DNA of 49,599 nucleotides from the NCBI GenBank assembly GCA_013202495.1, contig JABMQQ010000181.1, forward strand, positions 1-49,599, in the 5' to 3' direction. The notes beneath the pieces were generated by a model. That model ran no database searches and was not told where the DNA came from. It saw nothing but the letters and a program-made list of their open reading frames with translations. Position 1 is the stretch's first letter; every line of letters starts with the position of its first letter. The stretch is from Fidelibacterota bacterium (GTDB lineage: Bacteria > Fidelibacterota > UBA8477 > JABMPR01). Of the stretch, positions 8,526 through 17,322 are shown one piece after another. The position numbers and the translations under genes were made by a program.

Positions 8526-9851
8526 ATGAAAAAACTGTATCCTATTTTAATAATATTGGGACTTATACCCCTTTCCACCCTTGCTCAGCTCAATATTTCG
8601 GGAGAATTAACTCCCTCTGCTATGCTTCGTTTGAGTGATGGCACTAATATTGACTTACCCTTCCGACCAGGGAATCTTTCCATCGATTATGCCATGGGGG
8701 ATTTCGAATTCAATACCAATACGGCTATCGAAACACGCTGGGAAAATGCTGAATTCTCCTCGGATATGTTCCAATTCAGAGAGGCTTATCTCACCTGGTA
8801 CCCCAGTTTTGGCGAGATCAAACTGGGGAAAATGATTCACGCCTGGGGTGCAGCTGATGGCAACAATCCAACGGACAATCTTTCACCCTATGATTTTTAC
8901 TATATGTTTCTCGCAGGAACCGATAGAAAGATTGGGACCCTCAGTGCCAGCGGGTTAGTGTATGCCGGTGACTTCCAGTTCGAATTGGTAATTCTACCTG
9001 AATTTGTTGAAAATCGTATTCCTTACAATGAACCTGACTTTCCCATTAAAATAGAACTGCCACCAGATGTTGAGATCACAGAGCCTAAAGAGGCTATTGA
9101 AACAGGTGCAAAGGTCAAATATGCCATGGGTATGGGTGATGTTTCCCTATCCCATTTTCAGGGGTATGATCGTTCTATGAGTTCGATAGGAGTTCGAATA
9201 GGTGAGGGAACAGCAGGCACAGCGATTACCATTCATCCACAGCTTGGATACCGTAAAACAAGTATGTATGGTGCAGATTTAGTATTCTTTCCCGGAAATT
9301 GGACAATTCGAGGTGAATTCGCTTACTTCCAGACCAAAACACCCGAGTTCAACCTAGATGCCACCCTCCTGGTCACCGAAGCGAGCTATCTCCAGTCTGT
9401 CGTGCAGCTTGAATATGCTTTTTCAAATGGTTTACAGCTCATGGGGCAGTTTATAAGCACTGATTACGGTGATATTAGCAATGAAATCACACCGGATCTA
9501 ATCTTGGCAACGCTCCCCGATGAGCTCCAACATGGCTTGCTCCAGCAAATGAACAGCATGGAATTCCAAGCGGGAATGGGAACGCCTTTCGCCATGATAG
9601 CTGAAAGATTAGTTATGGTATCCTCAATGTTCGAAACTTTGGACAACACCCTGGAACTTAGTGGCATGCTTATGGTCAACCTCCTCGAAACCGGCTACAT
9701 GGCTAGAATAGGATCCAGCTATTCCATAGTTGAAGGTTTAAGTCTGGATGCTGGAGTGAGTTACTTCATTGGAGGCGATGAAGCGGGCAATAAATTCAAG
9801 AATATGGAAGATTTTTCAAATCTTAACCTTGGACTCAGCTATAGTTTTTAG
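8526..9851 (+). CDS. Outer-membrane beta-barrel protein of the permease cluster (DUF1302-like)
   Basis: The ATG at 8526 has an AAGGA SD 7 nt upstream and gives a clean signal peptide (MKKLYPILIILGLIPLSTLA), so I prefer it to the upstream TTG at 8502. The mature protein of about 420 residues is rich in alternating aromatic/polar strands and ends ...LGLSYSF, a C-terminal Phe typical of outer-membrane barrels. A block FREAYLTWYP followed by LGKMIHAWGAADG and D-N-L-S-P-Y-D resembles the conserved core of DUF1302 outer-membrane proteins, which commonly sit beside RND permeases and LolA-like proteins. At 441 residues it is shorter than most DUF1302 members, so the family link is tentative. It probably forms the outer-membrane end of the cluster's transport path. 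Confidence 0.7.
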   Translation: MKKLYPILIILGLIPLSTLAQLNISGELTPSAMLRLSDGTNIDLPFRPGNLSIDYAMGDFEFNTNTAIETRWENAEFSSDMFQFREAYLTWYPSFGEIKLGKMIHAWGAADGNNPTDNLSPYDFYYMFLAGTDRKIGTLSASGLVYAGDFQFELVILPEFVENRIPYNEPDFPIKIELPPDVEITEPKEAIETGAKVKYAMGMGDVSLSHFQGYDRSMSSIGVRIGEGTAGTAITIHPQLGYRKTSMYGADLVFFPGNWTIRGEFAYFQTKTPEFNLDATLLVTEASYLQSVVQLEYAFSNGLQLMGQFISTDYGDISNEITPDLILATLPDELQHGLLQQMNSMEFQAGMGTPFAMIAERLVMVSSMFETLDNTLELSGMLMVNLLETGYMARIGSSYSIVEGLSLDAGVSYFIGGDEAGNKFKNMEDFSNLNLGLSYSF

Positions 9852-9868
9852 GATATTATCCCTACAAA

Positions 9869-10783
9869 ATGAATAAGTTTGATCGCAAATATAAAAAAAT
9901 CGCCAGGAGAATATCTCCCCTGGATCTAACCAGTAACTTTTCACAAGAAGACCTGAGTTGGGATGATTTTTTTACAGACAGATCCAGCATGAATTCCAGT
10001 TCCCTCTTCCTGGGAAAGTATTCTGAAGATGGCATCAAATTTATTATGGAACGCTTTGGTCTGGATCGGCAGGCTCGACATCTTGGCTTAAGACATCTGG
10101 CAGTTGCTGTGGATACCAGGGATCCCTATCGTCATCGGTTGACCATCTACAATGGACGGCATCGTGACAAAGATCATATCGTCATGGATTTTGTGGCGAA
10201 GTACCAACACCTGGTTCCCAAGGATATAGATGCAGAAAATGAGTATAGCCATCAGTTAAAGGTTTTGATGGTCGAATGGCTTCTGTTACAAAACCCTAAG
10301 GCTGATTTTTCACATCGAAGACGCCCACTTCCAGGACAAAGATATCCGGGTCTCGGGTTGGGAGATCAATTGATGGCTCTGTTTACACTTATGGGTCGTC
10401 ATCTTCAGGTGGATGGGATTATTAATGTACCTGAGTACTTCCACACCGGTCTTATTTTCAGCAAACGCTTTGTCTTCTTAAGCCCAATTGTCCAGGCTCT
10501 AGTCCACCAGGTTGCTCAGGACCTTTGGAAGAAATATCGACTTGCTGTGATTGCCTGGGCCAGTGCCACAGACAGCATCATTAATATTGAGACTGGTAAA
10601 CCGCAAATCTGGGAACCACGTCGACAAATCATTCCTATTCAGAGCCAGTTGAGGCAATATTTTAAATCAGATGAATATGTTGGTGTTGCCCAGCGTGTGA
10701 AGGAAGAAAAAGTCTTCACTCTGGACGAGGAAAAGCTTCGCGAAGCCCTTTCCAAAATGGAACGGCCTCCGTTTCAGTTTTAA
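9869..10783 (+). CDS. Uncharacterised 304-residue protein, GNAT-like motif possible
   Basis: I do not recognise this protein with confidence. It has no signal peptide or TM helix and is rich in His, Arg and aromatic residues, which suggests a cytoplasmic protein. A central block LPGQRYPGLGLGDQLMAL (about residues 154-171) looks like the R-x-x-G-x-G pyrophosphate-binding loop of GNAT acetyltransferases followed by a helix, but the rest of that fold is not obvious. It begins 17 nt after the barrel gene and is the last gene of the plus-strand cluster, so it is probably co-transcribed with the transport genes. It could modify the exported compound; that is speculation. Confidence 0.6.
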   Translation: MNKFDRKYKKIARRISPLDLTSNFSQEDLSWDDFFTDRSSMNSSSLFLGKYSEDGIKFIMERFGLDRQARHLGLRHLAVAVDTRDPYRHRLTIYNGRHRDKDHIVMDFVAKYQHLVPKDIDAENEYSHQLKVLMVEWLLLQNPKADFSHRRRPLPGQRYPGLGLGDQLMALFTLMGRHLQVDGIINVPEYFHTGLIFSKRFVFLSPIVQALVHQVAQDLWKKYRLAVIAWASATDSIINIETGKPQIWEPRRQIIPIQSQLRQYFKSDEYVGVAQRVKEEKVFTLDEEKLREALSKMERPPFQF

Positions 10784-10799
10784 ATCTGCTCTACAATTT

Positions 10800-10976
10800 T
10801 TACGGTAATTTTACCACAGAAGATTCCCATGTGGTCTTCTGGGTTTGGGAGTTGCCTCCCTTGACAACTGTTGGTACAAAATTTACCAACAACATGAATG
10901 TCAGCAGCACCAGCAAAGTCAAAATGACTTGAACTGAGGCATTTTTTCTCTGTCTTTCCCCACGAAATGATTTCAT
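10800..10976 (-). CDS. Small single-TM protein (58 residues) coupled to the TatT-like lipoprotein
   Basis: Reading from the ATG at 10976 gives 58 codons and TAA at 10800. The N-terminus is basic (MKSFRGERQRKNA), one hydrophobic helix spans about residues 15-37 (VQVILTLLVLLTFMLLVNF), and a polar tail of about 20 residues follows. This predicts an inner-membrane protein with the tail outside. Its ATG overlaps the stop of the upstream lipoprotein gene (ATGA at 10973-10976), the same coupling seen in other gene pairs of this window. That overlap and the clean membrane protein are the reasons to call it a gene. The function is unknown. It is too small to be a TRAP DctQ subunit. Confidence 0.6.
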   Translation of the reverse strand: MKSFRGERQRKNASVQVILTLLVLLTFMLLVNFVPTVVKGGNSQTQKTTWESSVVKLP

Positions 10977-11827
10977 AGATTAAACCAGTTTTCCTTTTCT
11001 GCTTTGATCATCAATCTTTCAGCCAGAGCCTTTTCATAGACATTTTCAGGATAATATGACAGGTCTGGGTTCGGTGTTGTAGTTACTACCTTTGTTAAAA
11101 GGCTATAAAAGAGATCTTTATCCTGGGCCAGAGGACAGTAATGTTGAGCCATAAGCGTATAGTTACCCAAATAGTCGGGCGAAATCCGGATCGCTTCATC
11201 AAAGGCTTCACGTATCCCAGTTGTATCGTTCTCTGTTTCTGGATCACGTCCCAATAAAGCACCTTTATATCGGTAGTAAGCACCATTGTAAAAGGTCGAA
11301 TCCAGATCATGAATATGCTCCAGCGTGGTCCAGATAAGCTCCCGTTGTCCCATGCGAATGAGACTACTTTTTGTGGCTAGCCATTGTCCATAATTGGCCA
11401 TTCCCCAATAAAGTGCTTCCAGCGAATTCTTGTCAAGACCACGAACAGCCATACTCTCATCTCCAGTTGAAAACAGCAGATTGCGGTACTCGCTGTTTTG
11501 CTTGAGGACAGTTTGACTGACGCCATAGCCCAGAAGGAATAGACTATCCTGCACCTGTGGAGATTCGGTTAAATATTGGCCGCAAAAATAATAAGCCCTT
11601 GAAAGTTTCGCCCAGAGTTGAATAGACGTTGAATCCGATTCTGAAAGCTGTTGAAAAACTTCCAGAGCGGCTTGCGCGTTTGCCCTATCAGCCCGCAACG
11701 ACCAGAGGCTATCGGCATTTTCAATATTGATTTCTACTGGATCTGGTGAATCAGGCGTGACAGTTATATCAGTTGAAGTGCAAGAGATTAGAATTGCGGA
11801 TAAAAAAATAAAAACAAATTGTCGCAA
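10973..11827 (-). CDS. TatT-like TPR lipoprotein (TRAP-transporter-associated T component)
   Basis: I prefer the TTG start at 11827, which gives a lipoprotein signal peptide (MRQFVFIFLSAILISC) with GGGGAAGG upstream. The ATG at 11899 would add 24 non-signal-like residues. The mature protein is helical. Its second half follows the TatT family pattern: LEALYWGMANYGQWLA, then FYNGAYYRYKGALLGRDP, then LFYSLLTKVV, and a C-terminal KALAERLMIKAEK helix. In Treponema TatT is a trimeric TPR lipoprotein that docks the TRAP substrate-binding protein TatP. No DctP/TatP or DctQM gene occurs in this window, so it is an orphan here. It is followed by the coupled 58-residue protein. It could instead be a generic TPR lipoprotein. 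Confidence 0.65.
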   Translation of the reverse strand: MRQFVFIFLSAILISCTSTDITVTPDSPDPVEINIENADSLWSLRADRANAQAALEVFQQLSESDSTSIQLWAKLSRAYYFCGQYLTESPQVQDSLFLLGYGVSQTVLKQNSEYRNLLFSTGDESMAVRGLDKNSLEALYWGMANYGQWLATKSSLIRMGQRELIWTTLEHIHDLDSTFYNGAYYRYKGALLGRDPETENDTTGIREAFDEAIRISPDYLGNYTLMAQHYCPLAQDKDLFYSLLTKVVTTTPNPDLSYYPENVYEKALAERLMIKAEKENWFNL

Positions 11828-11985
11828 AGCGTCAGAGCCTTCCCCATTCGAGTTATCCCCCCTCCTGAAAATCGGCCAAATATAGCTTGCATGACTCAAC
11901 TATTACAAATGCTGTTTAAGCCAATATCATTTTTTGTTTCAGAGTTATCGAAAATGAAAAGACGAGGTGTTAAACGATGTTTTGC

Positions 11986-14235
11986 CTACTGTTCAAGTAT
12001 CAGTTCGACGAGAATAACCAGGTCCCTTACATCAATTAAGCTATCCTGATTGGTGTCAGCCAGTTCTGCCAGGTCGGCAGCTAGCTCAAGGTTTGATATG
12101 ATTGATTCCAGAAGAAAGACCGCATCAGATACGTTGATTTCGCCGTCCTGAGTAACATCACCCAGGATGAAGCCGGAACCCCATCCTAATACAGCAAAGT
12201 TGTCAACTTGAAATCCATCACCCTCAAAATATGTATCGCTTATCAATTCAAAGGCCAGCATCAGAGAAGATGACTCGCTGAAATTGACTAGCGAGAGTTG
12301 TTCTGCTATCCATACTTGCGTCCCATGATACCCAGGTTCTCCAAGTGGCTGAACCGAACTACCATTTCCAATATCCGTATACTGACCACCCAGGGCAACC
12401 CAGTTTGCACCACCATCATCTGAGGCCAGTACCTGACAAAAGTCCCAGTTGAACTCGATATCCCAACTGGCGTCAAATCGAAGGATTGGATTGCTATACC
12501 CGCGTATATCTAGAGGTGTGTTCAGCACAACTGTGGAAACCGAACTTGGTTCGTAGTAACCAGCAGGAGAATCTGTCATATACTGCTCGCCATCGGGTCC
12601 TGTATCCAGTCCCCAGGTCCCAGAACTCCACATTTGAGTTCCAGCCTCAAAATCGTCAAAAAATATGGTGTCAGGAATACCAACTATCCACTGGAGTGTA
12701 TCCACTTGCGTTTCATATCCGGACATTTCTATGCTCAGTACAAGCTGAGCCACTTCACCATATCGAGAATTAATCTCAAAGCTTAAATCTCCGGTTCCGT
12801 AATCATGAAAATCCTGTGATGCCAGACCTGAGACATCAATTGAACTAAGTGATGGGGTAATGCTACTGTCTGGCGAGTATAAATAAAGGGTGGCAGCTGT
12901 GTTCTCCGAACCTAGCCCCTTGTTCATGACGATAAGCTCACACCCCAACATATCACCAGATTCCAGAGGACCATCTGAGTTAAACTCAAAGTTTTCTACT
13001 TCTATCCAACTCCCCGCACAACCGGCAAGATGAATATTCATATCGATATTGTCCTCAGCCATTTCAAATATCAATTCCGTAGGTGGCCAAAATGCTCCGT
13101 CTGATCCAGCGCCGACTTCTGGTGTGAAATTTATAATTCCCAATTCACCATACATGTAATCAACGGCATCCCCGTTCACCGTATAGCCTACGGTCTCGGT
13201 TCCAGTTCCATACAGATAATCATTTTCTCCCACAAGATCTGGACCCATTTGGGCATATATCTCGTTATCAGGCACGGGTAGCTCAACCGATTCATCATAA
13301 CCGAAGGGCTTTATGAGTAAATTGCCGTAGCTGTGATAGTTGAATATGGTCTTAAAATCATGGGCAAGCACAAAATTACTAACCACTTGTGTTTCTGGTT
13401 CAGAGAAGGGACCAGTTCCTCGGTATGTACCACCGCATGGGTCAGCGCTGGAGCCCTCATCATCAAAGCCCCAATGGAAACCCCAATTTCTATTCAGGTC
13501 GACACCTGGTGAACTGGTACATCCTGGATGTCGATTCTTGCGGTGCAGTCCTCCACCATTTGGATCAGTGAGTTGATTGTAGACATAACCATCTGGATTG
13601 ATTACAGGGACGAACCAAATTTCTCTCTCATTGACTAAATAGGTCATGGTTGGATTCTGGTTGTATCCCTCAGCAAGAGACCAGGCAAAATGCATCAATG
13701 TCATCATGGCAGCCGGCTCACGAGCATGGATGAGAGAATTGTAAAGGACCTGGGGATCACCGTCCGGTAAACCCTGAGCATCAGATATCTTAAAAGCCCA
13801 GATATCCCGTCCTTCATAGCTAAGCCCGATGCTGTGCTTAACGGAGACAATTTCCGGGTAACCCGCATGCAGCGAATCCATACTGGTCACAATCTCATCA
13901 AAAGTTAGATACCCCCCCATACTCCCGTAACCAAGTTCTCGTGACACACCCTGACTTAACCTTGATGCATAATAGGCACTCAGATCAAGGATCAAATCTT
14001 CTGAAGCAAATCCCAGACCTTCAACATTTAACTTTTCGGTCTGATTAACAATAGCATCGACATAAACACCAGGTCGGACATCGAACCCTTCTGGGTCTAG
14101 ACCCAATACCAGCAATTCAGTTATGATCTCATTGGTATCATCTGACCAGATTCTGATTTTATCGTATGTTGCTTGAGCCATCCCGATCTGGAATGAAAAA
14201 AGGAGGACAAGCAGAGAGGTAAATTTTTTATTCAT
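11986..14235 (-). CDS. Secreted M14 zinc carboxypeptidase with C-terminal dockerin
   Basis: The 749-residue protein has a signal peptide (about 1-20), a pro-region, then an M14 metallocarboxypeptidase domain (about 105-405). The zinc ligands are visible: His170 and Glu173 in IHAREP, and His301 in NYHSYG. The catalytic Glu373 lies in FTPEVGAG, and VDLNRNW is the usual substrate-binding Asn-Arg block. Beta-sandwich domains follow. The last 60 residues form a type I dockerin: two calcium loops, D-V-T-Q-D-G-E-I-N-V-S-D and D-T-N-Q-D-S-L-I-D-V-R-D, each followed by a helix. It lacks the T9SS sorting tail seen on other exported proteins here, so the dockerin probably anchors it to a cohesin partner. 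It lies 19 nt after the M1 peptidase gene, in one operon. Confidence 0.9.
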   Translation of the reverse strand: MNKKFTSLLVLLFSFQIGMAQATYDKIRIWSDDTNEIITELLVLGLDPEGFDVRPGVYVDAIVNQTEKLNVEGLGFASEDLILDLSAYYASRLSQGVSRELGYGSMGGYLTFDEIVTSMDSLHAGYPEIVSVKHSIGLSYEGRDIWAFKISDAQGLPDGDPQVLYNSLIHAREPAAMMTLMHFAWSLAEGYNQNPTMTYLVNEREIWFVPVINPDGYVYNQLTDPNGGGLHRKNRHPGCTSSPGVDLNRNWGFHWGFDDEGSSADPCGGTYRGTGPFSEPETQVVSNFVLAHDFKTIFNYHSYGNLLIKPFGYDESVELPVPDNEIYAQMGPDLVGENDYLYGTGTETVGYTVNGDAVDYMYGELGIINFTPEVGAGSDGAFWPPTELIFEMAEDNIDMNIHLAGCAGSWIEVENFEFNSDGPLESGDMLGCELIVMNKGLGSENTAATLYLYSPDSSITPSLSSIDVSGLASQDFHDYGTGDLSFEINSRYGEVAQLVLSIEMSGYETQVDTLQWIVGIPDTIFFDDFEAGTQMWSSGTWGLDTGPDGEQYMTDSPAGYYEPSSVSTVVLNTPLDIRGYSNPILRFDASWDIEFNWDFCQVLASDDGGANWVALGGQYTDIGNGSSVQPLGEPGYHGTQVWIAEQLSLVNFSESSSLMLAFELISDTYFEGDGFQVDNFAVLGWGSGFILGDVTQDGEINVSDAVFLLESIISNLELAADLAELADTNQDSLIDVRDLVILVELILEQ

Positions 14236-14254
14236 TTATGGTTCCATTCAAACA

Positions 14255-17182
14255 TTAATTAGAAATAGTAAATAGCCATTGATTCGAGTCGATTGCGTTG
14301 ACCCATTCAGAATTTTCATACTTTAAAATACTTAGCTCGAATTTCATGTGAAAGGGACGAAACAATGTCGAAATCCAATTTGTGCGTTTCCAGGATGGCT
14401 TATAGTCTAGTGCAAATCCTAAGTCTCCAACATTGCTCCAGTTTTGGGCATCATCAGATATTTGCCCGATATCGAAGAAAATCCCAAGGTCCAGGGCTTC
14501 AGGCATGTGGGGTATGGTTCTAAAAGTCAGGTCCAGGTTGTTGGACCAGATATAATTCATCGGCTGATCCAGGGAGTCAGAATACCCCCTCATACGTCCA
14601 CCACCCTTTAAATAATAATGGGAGCCAATCATTTCGGCATCTTCAATCCCATGAAAAGTACTTGCACCCCGGTCCAGGTAGACAGATCGTAAATCCTGAG
14701 ATGCCACGCGACTCTTGAGGAGGTCCGGGGTACTCTTTGAGTTTGCATGAAAATTTGAGCGATTTTTAAAGTGGAAATATGTAAATTTCTTATTCCAACC
14801 ACTCATGAGACTTACTTGGCTAAAATCCTCACCATAACTCCCAAAGCTTGCCGGAGAATTATGGTAACTCATACTAAATCCATAGTTTCCAGAAAACAAT
14901 ATCTCCTGCAATTCATATTTTAAACCAAGCCTTGTCAGTCCGATTTGGTCCGATGGAGCTACCCCTGCGTGTTTTGCATCAGTAGTTTCAATTTTCAGTG
15001 TTAAAAAGTGGAGTGGGTTCCTCCAGTATTTCTTCGCCCAATTTATTTCATAGGCCAATGAGCTAAAAACCATTGAGCGCCAGATTTTTGCTGTACCTGA
15101 CCAGGTGCCCTGGAAAGGAAGACCGACTTGAAGTTGCCGGAAGCTTAAAGAGACATCAGGGTTACCGGACTCCACATTATAATCAAGGGCCAACTGTGTA
15201 AAATTGCCCGTATTTCTATAGACTCTCTTAATGTTTACACCTAGACCTGGACCGGCAGAGTCGTTATAACCAAAAATTGGTTTCCAGAGATAAAGATTTC
15301 TATCATCGGGGTAGGCATCCCAGCCTTTATAATCATAACGAAAAGCGCGCTTGCGCTGACTATCATTGTTGCGTCGATCGACGTCAAAGAAGGTGTTTTC
15401 CGCATCAAGATAGACTCGAACCGGGCGAAAAGTGGATTCCACAACAATTGTACCGGTTGAGCGATGCCGAAATTCGTTTAGTGGAGCAGAGACAGTCTCA
15501 CCTTCCTTGCTGTAAATAGTTGCTGTGATGGGCACAAACATCCCGCCCATATTATCGACATTTATTTCTGTTGTAAAATGATCCTGATCATGGGTCTCCA
15601 CAGACCAATCGACCAATTTATAGTCCACAAAAGTGGTGGTGCGAAGCCATTGATCAAAGAACCAATCCAATTCTTCGCCGCATCCATCCTCCATGGCTTT
15701 GACGAATCGGTCTTCGTTTACATGCTTTAGTGCCCAGCGAGAGAAGTAAAGCCTCATCCCAGCCAGGAAGCGTTCTTCTCCTAGATAATTTTTCAGCATA
15801 GCCAGCATGATGGAGCCCTTATCATAGGAGTTACTGCTATAAGAACCATAATATGAATAATCGAAGCTCTGGGTTGCCATAGGCTCATTGGCTATAGACA
15901 GGATATATCTAATGGCCGGTTTTAGCTCTGCCTCTTCATACATCTCGCGATGTAAATGATCCGACTCAAATGCTGTGATATAATCGCGGGAAAGTTCATA
16001 TCCATTTTCTGGATAATAATGTTCCATGTACCAGCGAGTTTGAAATGTGGTAAATCCCTCGTCCAGCCATGGATCATCTAATTCATCATTTCCAAAAATT
16101 CCGTAGAACCAATTGTGACCCACTTCATGGACGGCCAATCCTTCACTATCCGTGTAATCCAGAACTATCATGGGGTATTCCATACCACCGGTTCCCAGGG
16201 ATTTTGCGAGAGTTATCTGTGGCCAGGTATACATTCCAAATTTTCCTGACAACCACTCCAGAGACCTCTCTCCCCATTTAACCATGTCTTTTGTCCAGGA
16301 TTCGCCAACTTTAGTAGTAAAAACGGCATGTACATCGATTCCATTCCAGTTCCCATGCTCATAAACAAAATCCTGTGAACATATCCACGCAAAATCATGT
16401 ACATTTTCTGCCAGAAAGCTTACTTGGCGTCGCTCCGTGCTATCCAGACCTGCCAGGTAAGTAGCTCTTTCCTCTTTAAATCCTTCAACCCAATCCTCCC
16501 ATGCTTGTGAGGTATCAACTCTCACAGAATCCCAGCCTGGGTCGCCATCTATGACGACTCCGGTTGCTGCGACTATTTGTGCAGTTGGAATATCCAGGTT
16601 GACGGTATATTTTCCAAACTCACCATAAAACTCTCCCCAATCCCCAAAAGGATCGTCGTGCCATCCATTCTCATCGTAAACCACAAATTTTGGATACCAT
16701 TGTGCAAAATCAAATTGGTTGTCTTCCCACCCAGCACGATCGATATGGGGATGGATAATTGATAACCAGTCCAGTCTGAATGCAAGTGTATCTCCTGGAA
16801 ACAGGAGCTGATGGAGTTCTATTTCTAAAATGGTATCATCTCGAATGAGAAAAGATAGATCTATTGAGTCGCAAACTGCCTTTTGAATAGTGATGCCCGT
16901 CCAGCCCTTTTCATCGACAAATGATTGACCATATCCACTCCATACTTGTTCCGCAATGGTACCCTCATTGAAAGCGTTGGGGTAGACATGCATGAGGATC
17001 TGATCGAGGGTATCTGGAGAATGATTCACATAGAGCAGTTCAGAAGTTGCTTCCAGTGTTTTCTCCTCTGAGTCAAAATATATATCCATATTGTACTCAA
17101 CATATTGCTGCCAATACTCACCTATGAGTGGCATGGTAAGTAGAGTAAATAACAGAATGAGCTGTATGGATTTGCGTCTCAT
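14255..17182 (-). CDS. M1-family aminopeptidase fused to a probable outer-membrane beta-barrel
   Basis: The 975-residue protein has a signal peptide (about 1-20) and an M1 peptidase domain to about residue 600. It shows the GGMEYP substrate motif and zinc site HEVGH (His352, Glu353, His356) with the third ligand Glu375 in LDEGF, so it should be active. From about residue 640 the sequence turns into alternating beta strands rich in Tyr, Phe and Gly, unlike the helical C-terminus of classic M1 enzymes. A GGGRMRGYSDSL segment at about 861-872 resembles the (V/I)RG(F/Y) signature of Omp85 barrels. The last residues (WLFTISN) lack a terminal Phe. I infer a self-anchored peptidase; whether the enzyme faces the periplasm or the outside is unclear. 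The first gene of the M1-M14 pair. Confidence 0.85.
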   Translation of the reverse strand: MRRKSIQLILLFTLLTMPLIGEYWQQYVEYNMDIYFDSEEKTLEATSELLYVNHSPDTLDQILMHVYPNAFNEGTIAEQVWSGYGQSFVDEKGWTGITIQKAVCDSIDLSFLIRDDTILEIELHQLLFPGDTLAFRLDWLSIIHPHIDRAGWEDNQFDFAQWYPKFVVYDENGWHDDPFGDWGEFYGEFGKYTVNLDIPTAQIVAATGVVIDGDPGWDSVRVDTSQAWEDWVEGFKEERATYLAGLDSTERRQVSFLAENVHDFAWICSQDFVYEHGNWNGIDVHAVFTTKVGESWTKDMVKWGERSLEWLSGKFGMYTWPQITLAKSLGTGGMEYPMIVLDYTDSEGLAVHEVGHNWFYGIFGNDELDDPWLDEGFTTFQTRWYMEHYYPENGYELSRDYITAFESDHLHREMYEEAELKPAIRYILSIANEPMATQSFDYSYYGSYSSNSYDKGSIMLAMLKNYLGEERFLAGMRLYFSRWALKHVNEDRFVKAMEDGCGEELDWFFDQWLRTTTFVDYKLVDWSVETHDQDHFTTEINVDNMGGMFVPITATIYSKEGETVSAPLNEFRHRSTGTIVVESTFRPVRVYLDAENTFFDVDRRNNDSQRKRAFRYDYKGWDAYPDDRNLYLWKPIFGYNDSAGPGLGVNIKRVYRNTGNFTQLALDYNVESGNPDVSLSFRQLQVGLPFQGTWSGTAKIWRSMVFSSLAYEINWAKKYWRNPLHFLTLKIETTDAKHAGVAPSDQIGLTRLGLKYELQEILFSGNYGFSMSYHNSPASFGSYGEDFSQVSLMSGWNKKFTYFHFKNRSNFHANSKSTPDLLKSRVASQDLRSVYLDRGASTFHGIEDAEMIGSHYYLKGGGRMRGYSDSLDQPMNYIWSNNLDLTFRTIPHMPEALDLGIFFDIGQISDDAQNWSNVGDLGFALDYKPSWKRTNWISTLFRPFHMKFELSILKYENSEWVNAIDSNQWLFTISN

Positions 17183-17322
17183 AACTATCCCTTGAACATT
17201 AATTAGTCAATAATATGGTATTTAATTCCTGTGATTGATGAATCTATTCAAGACCCACTAGAAGTGTTAGACATAATCAAATAATTTCGCAGGACTGATA
17301 GAAGTAGCCCTGGCTCGTTGAA

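Noticed and set aside
11828-11899. N-terminal extension of the TatT-like lipoprotein from ATG 11899
   Set aside because: The 24 extra residues would precede the lipoprotein signal peptide with a polar stretch, which would spoil export; the TTG at 11827 gives a normal signal.
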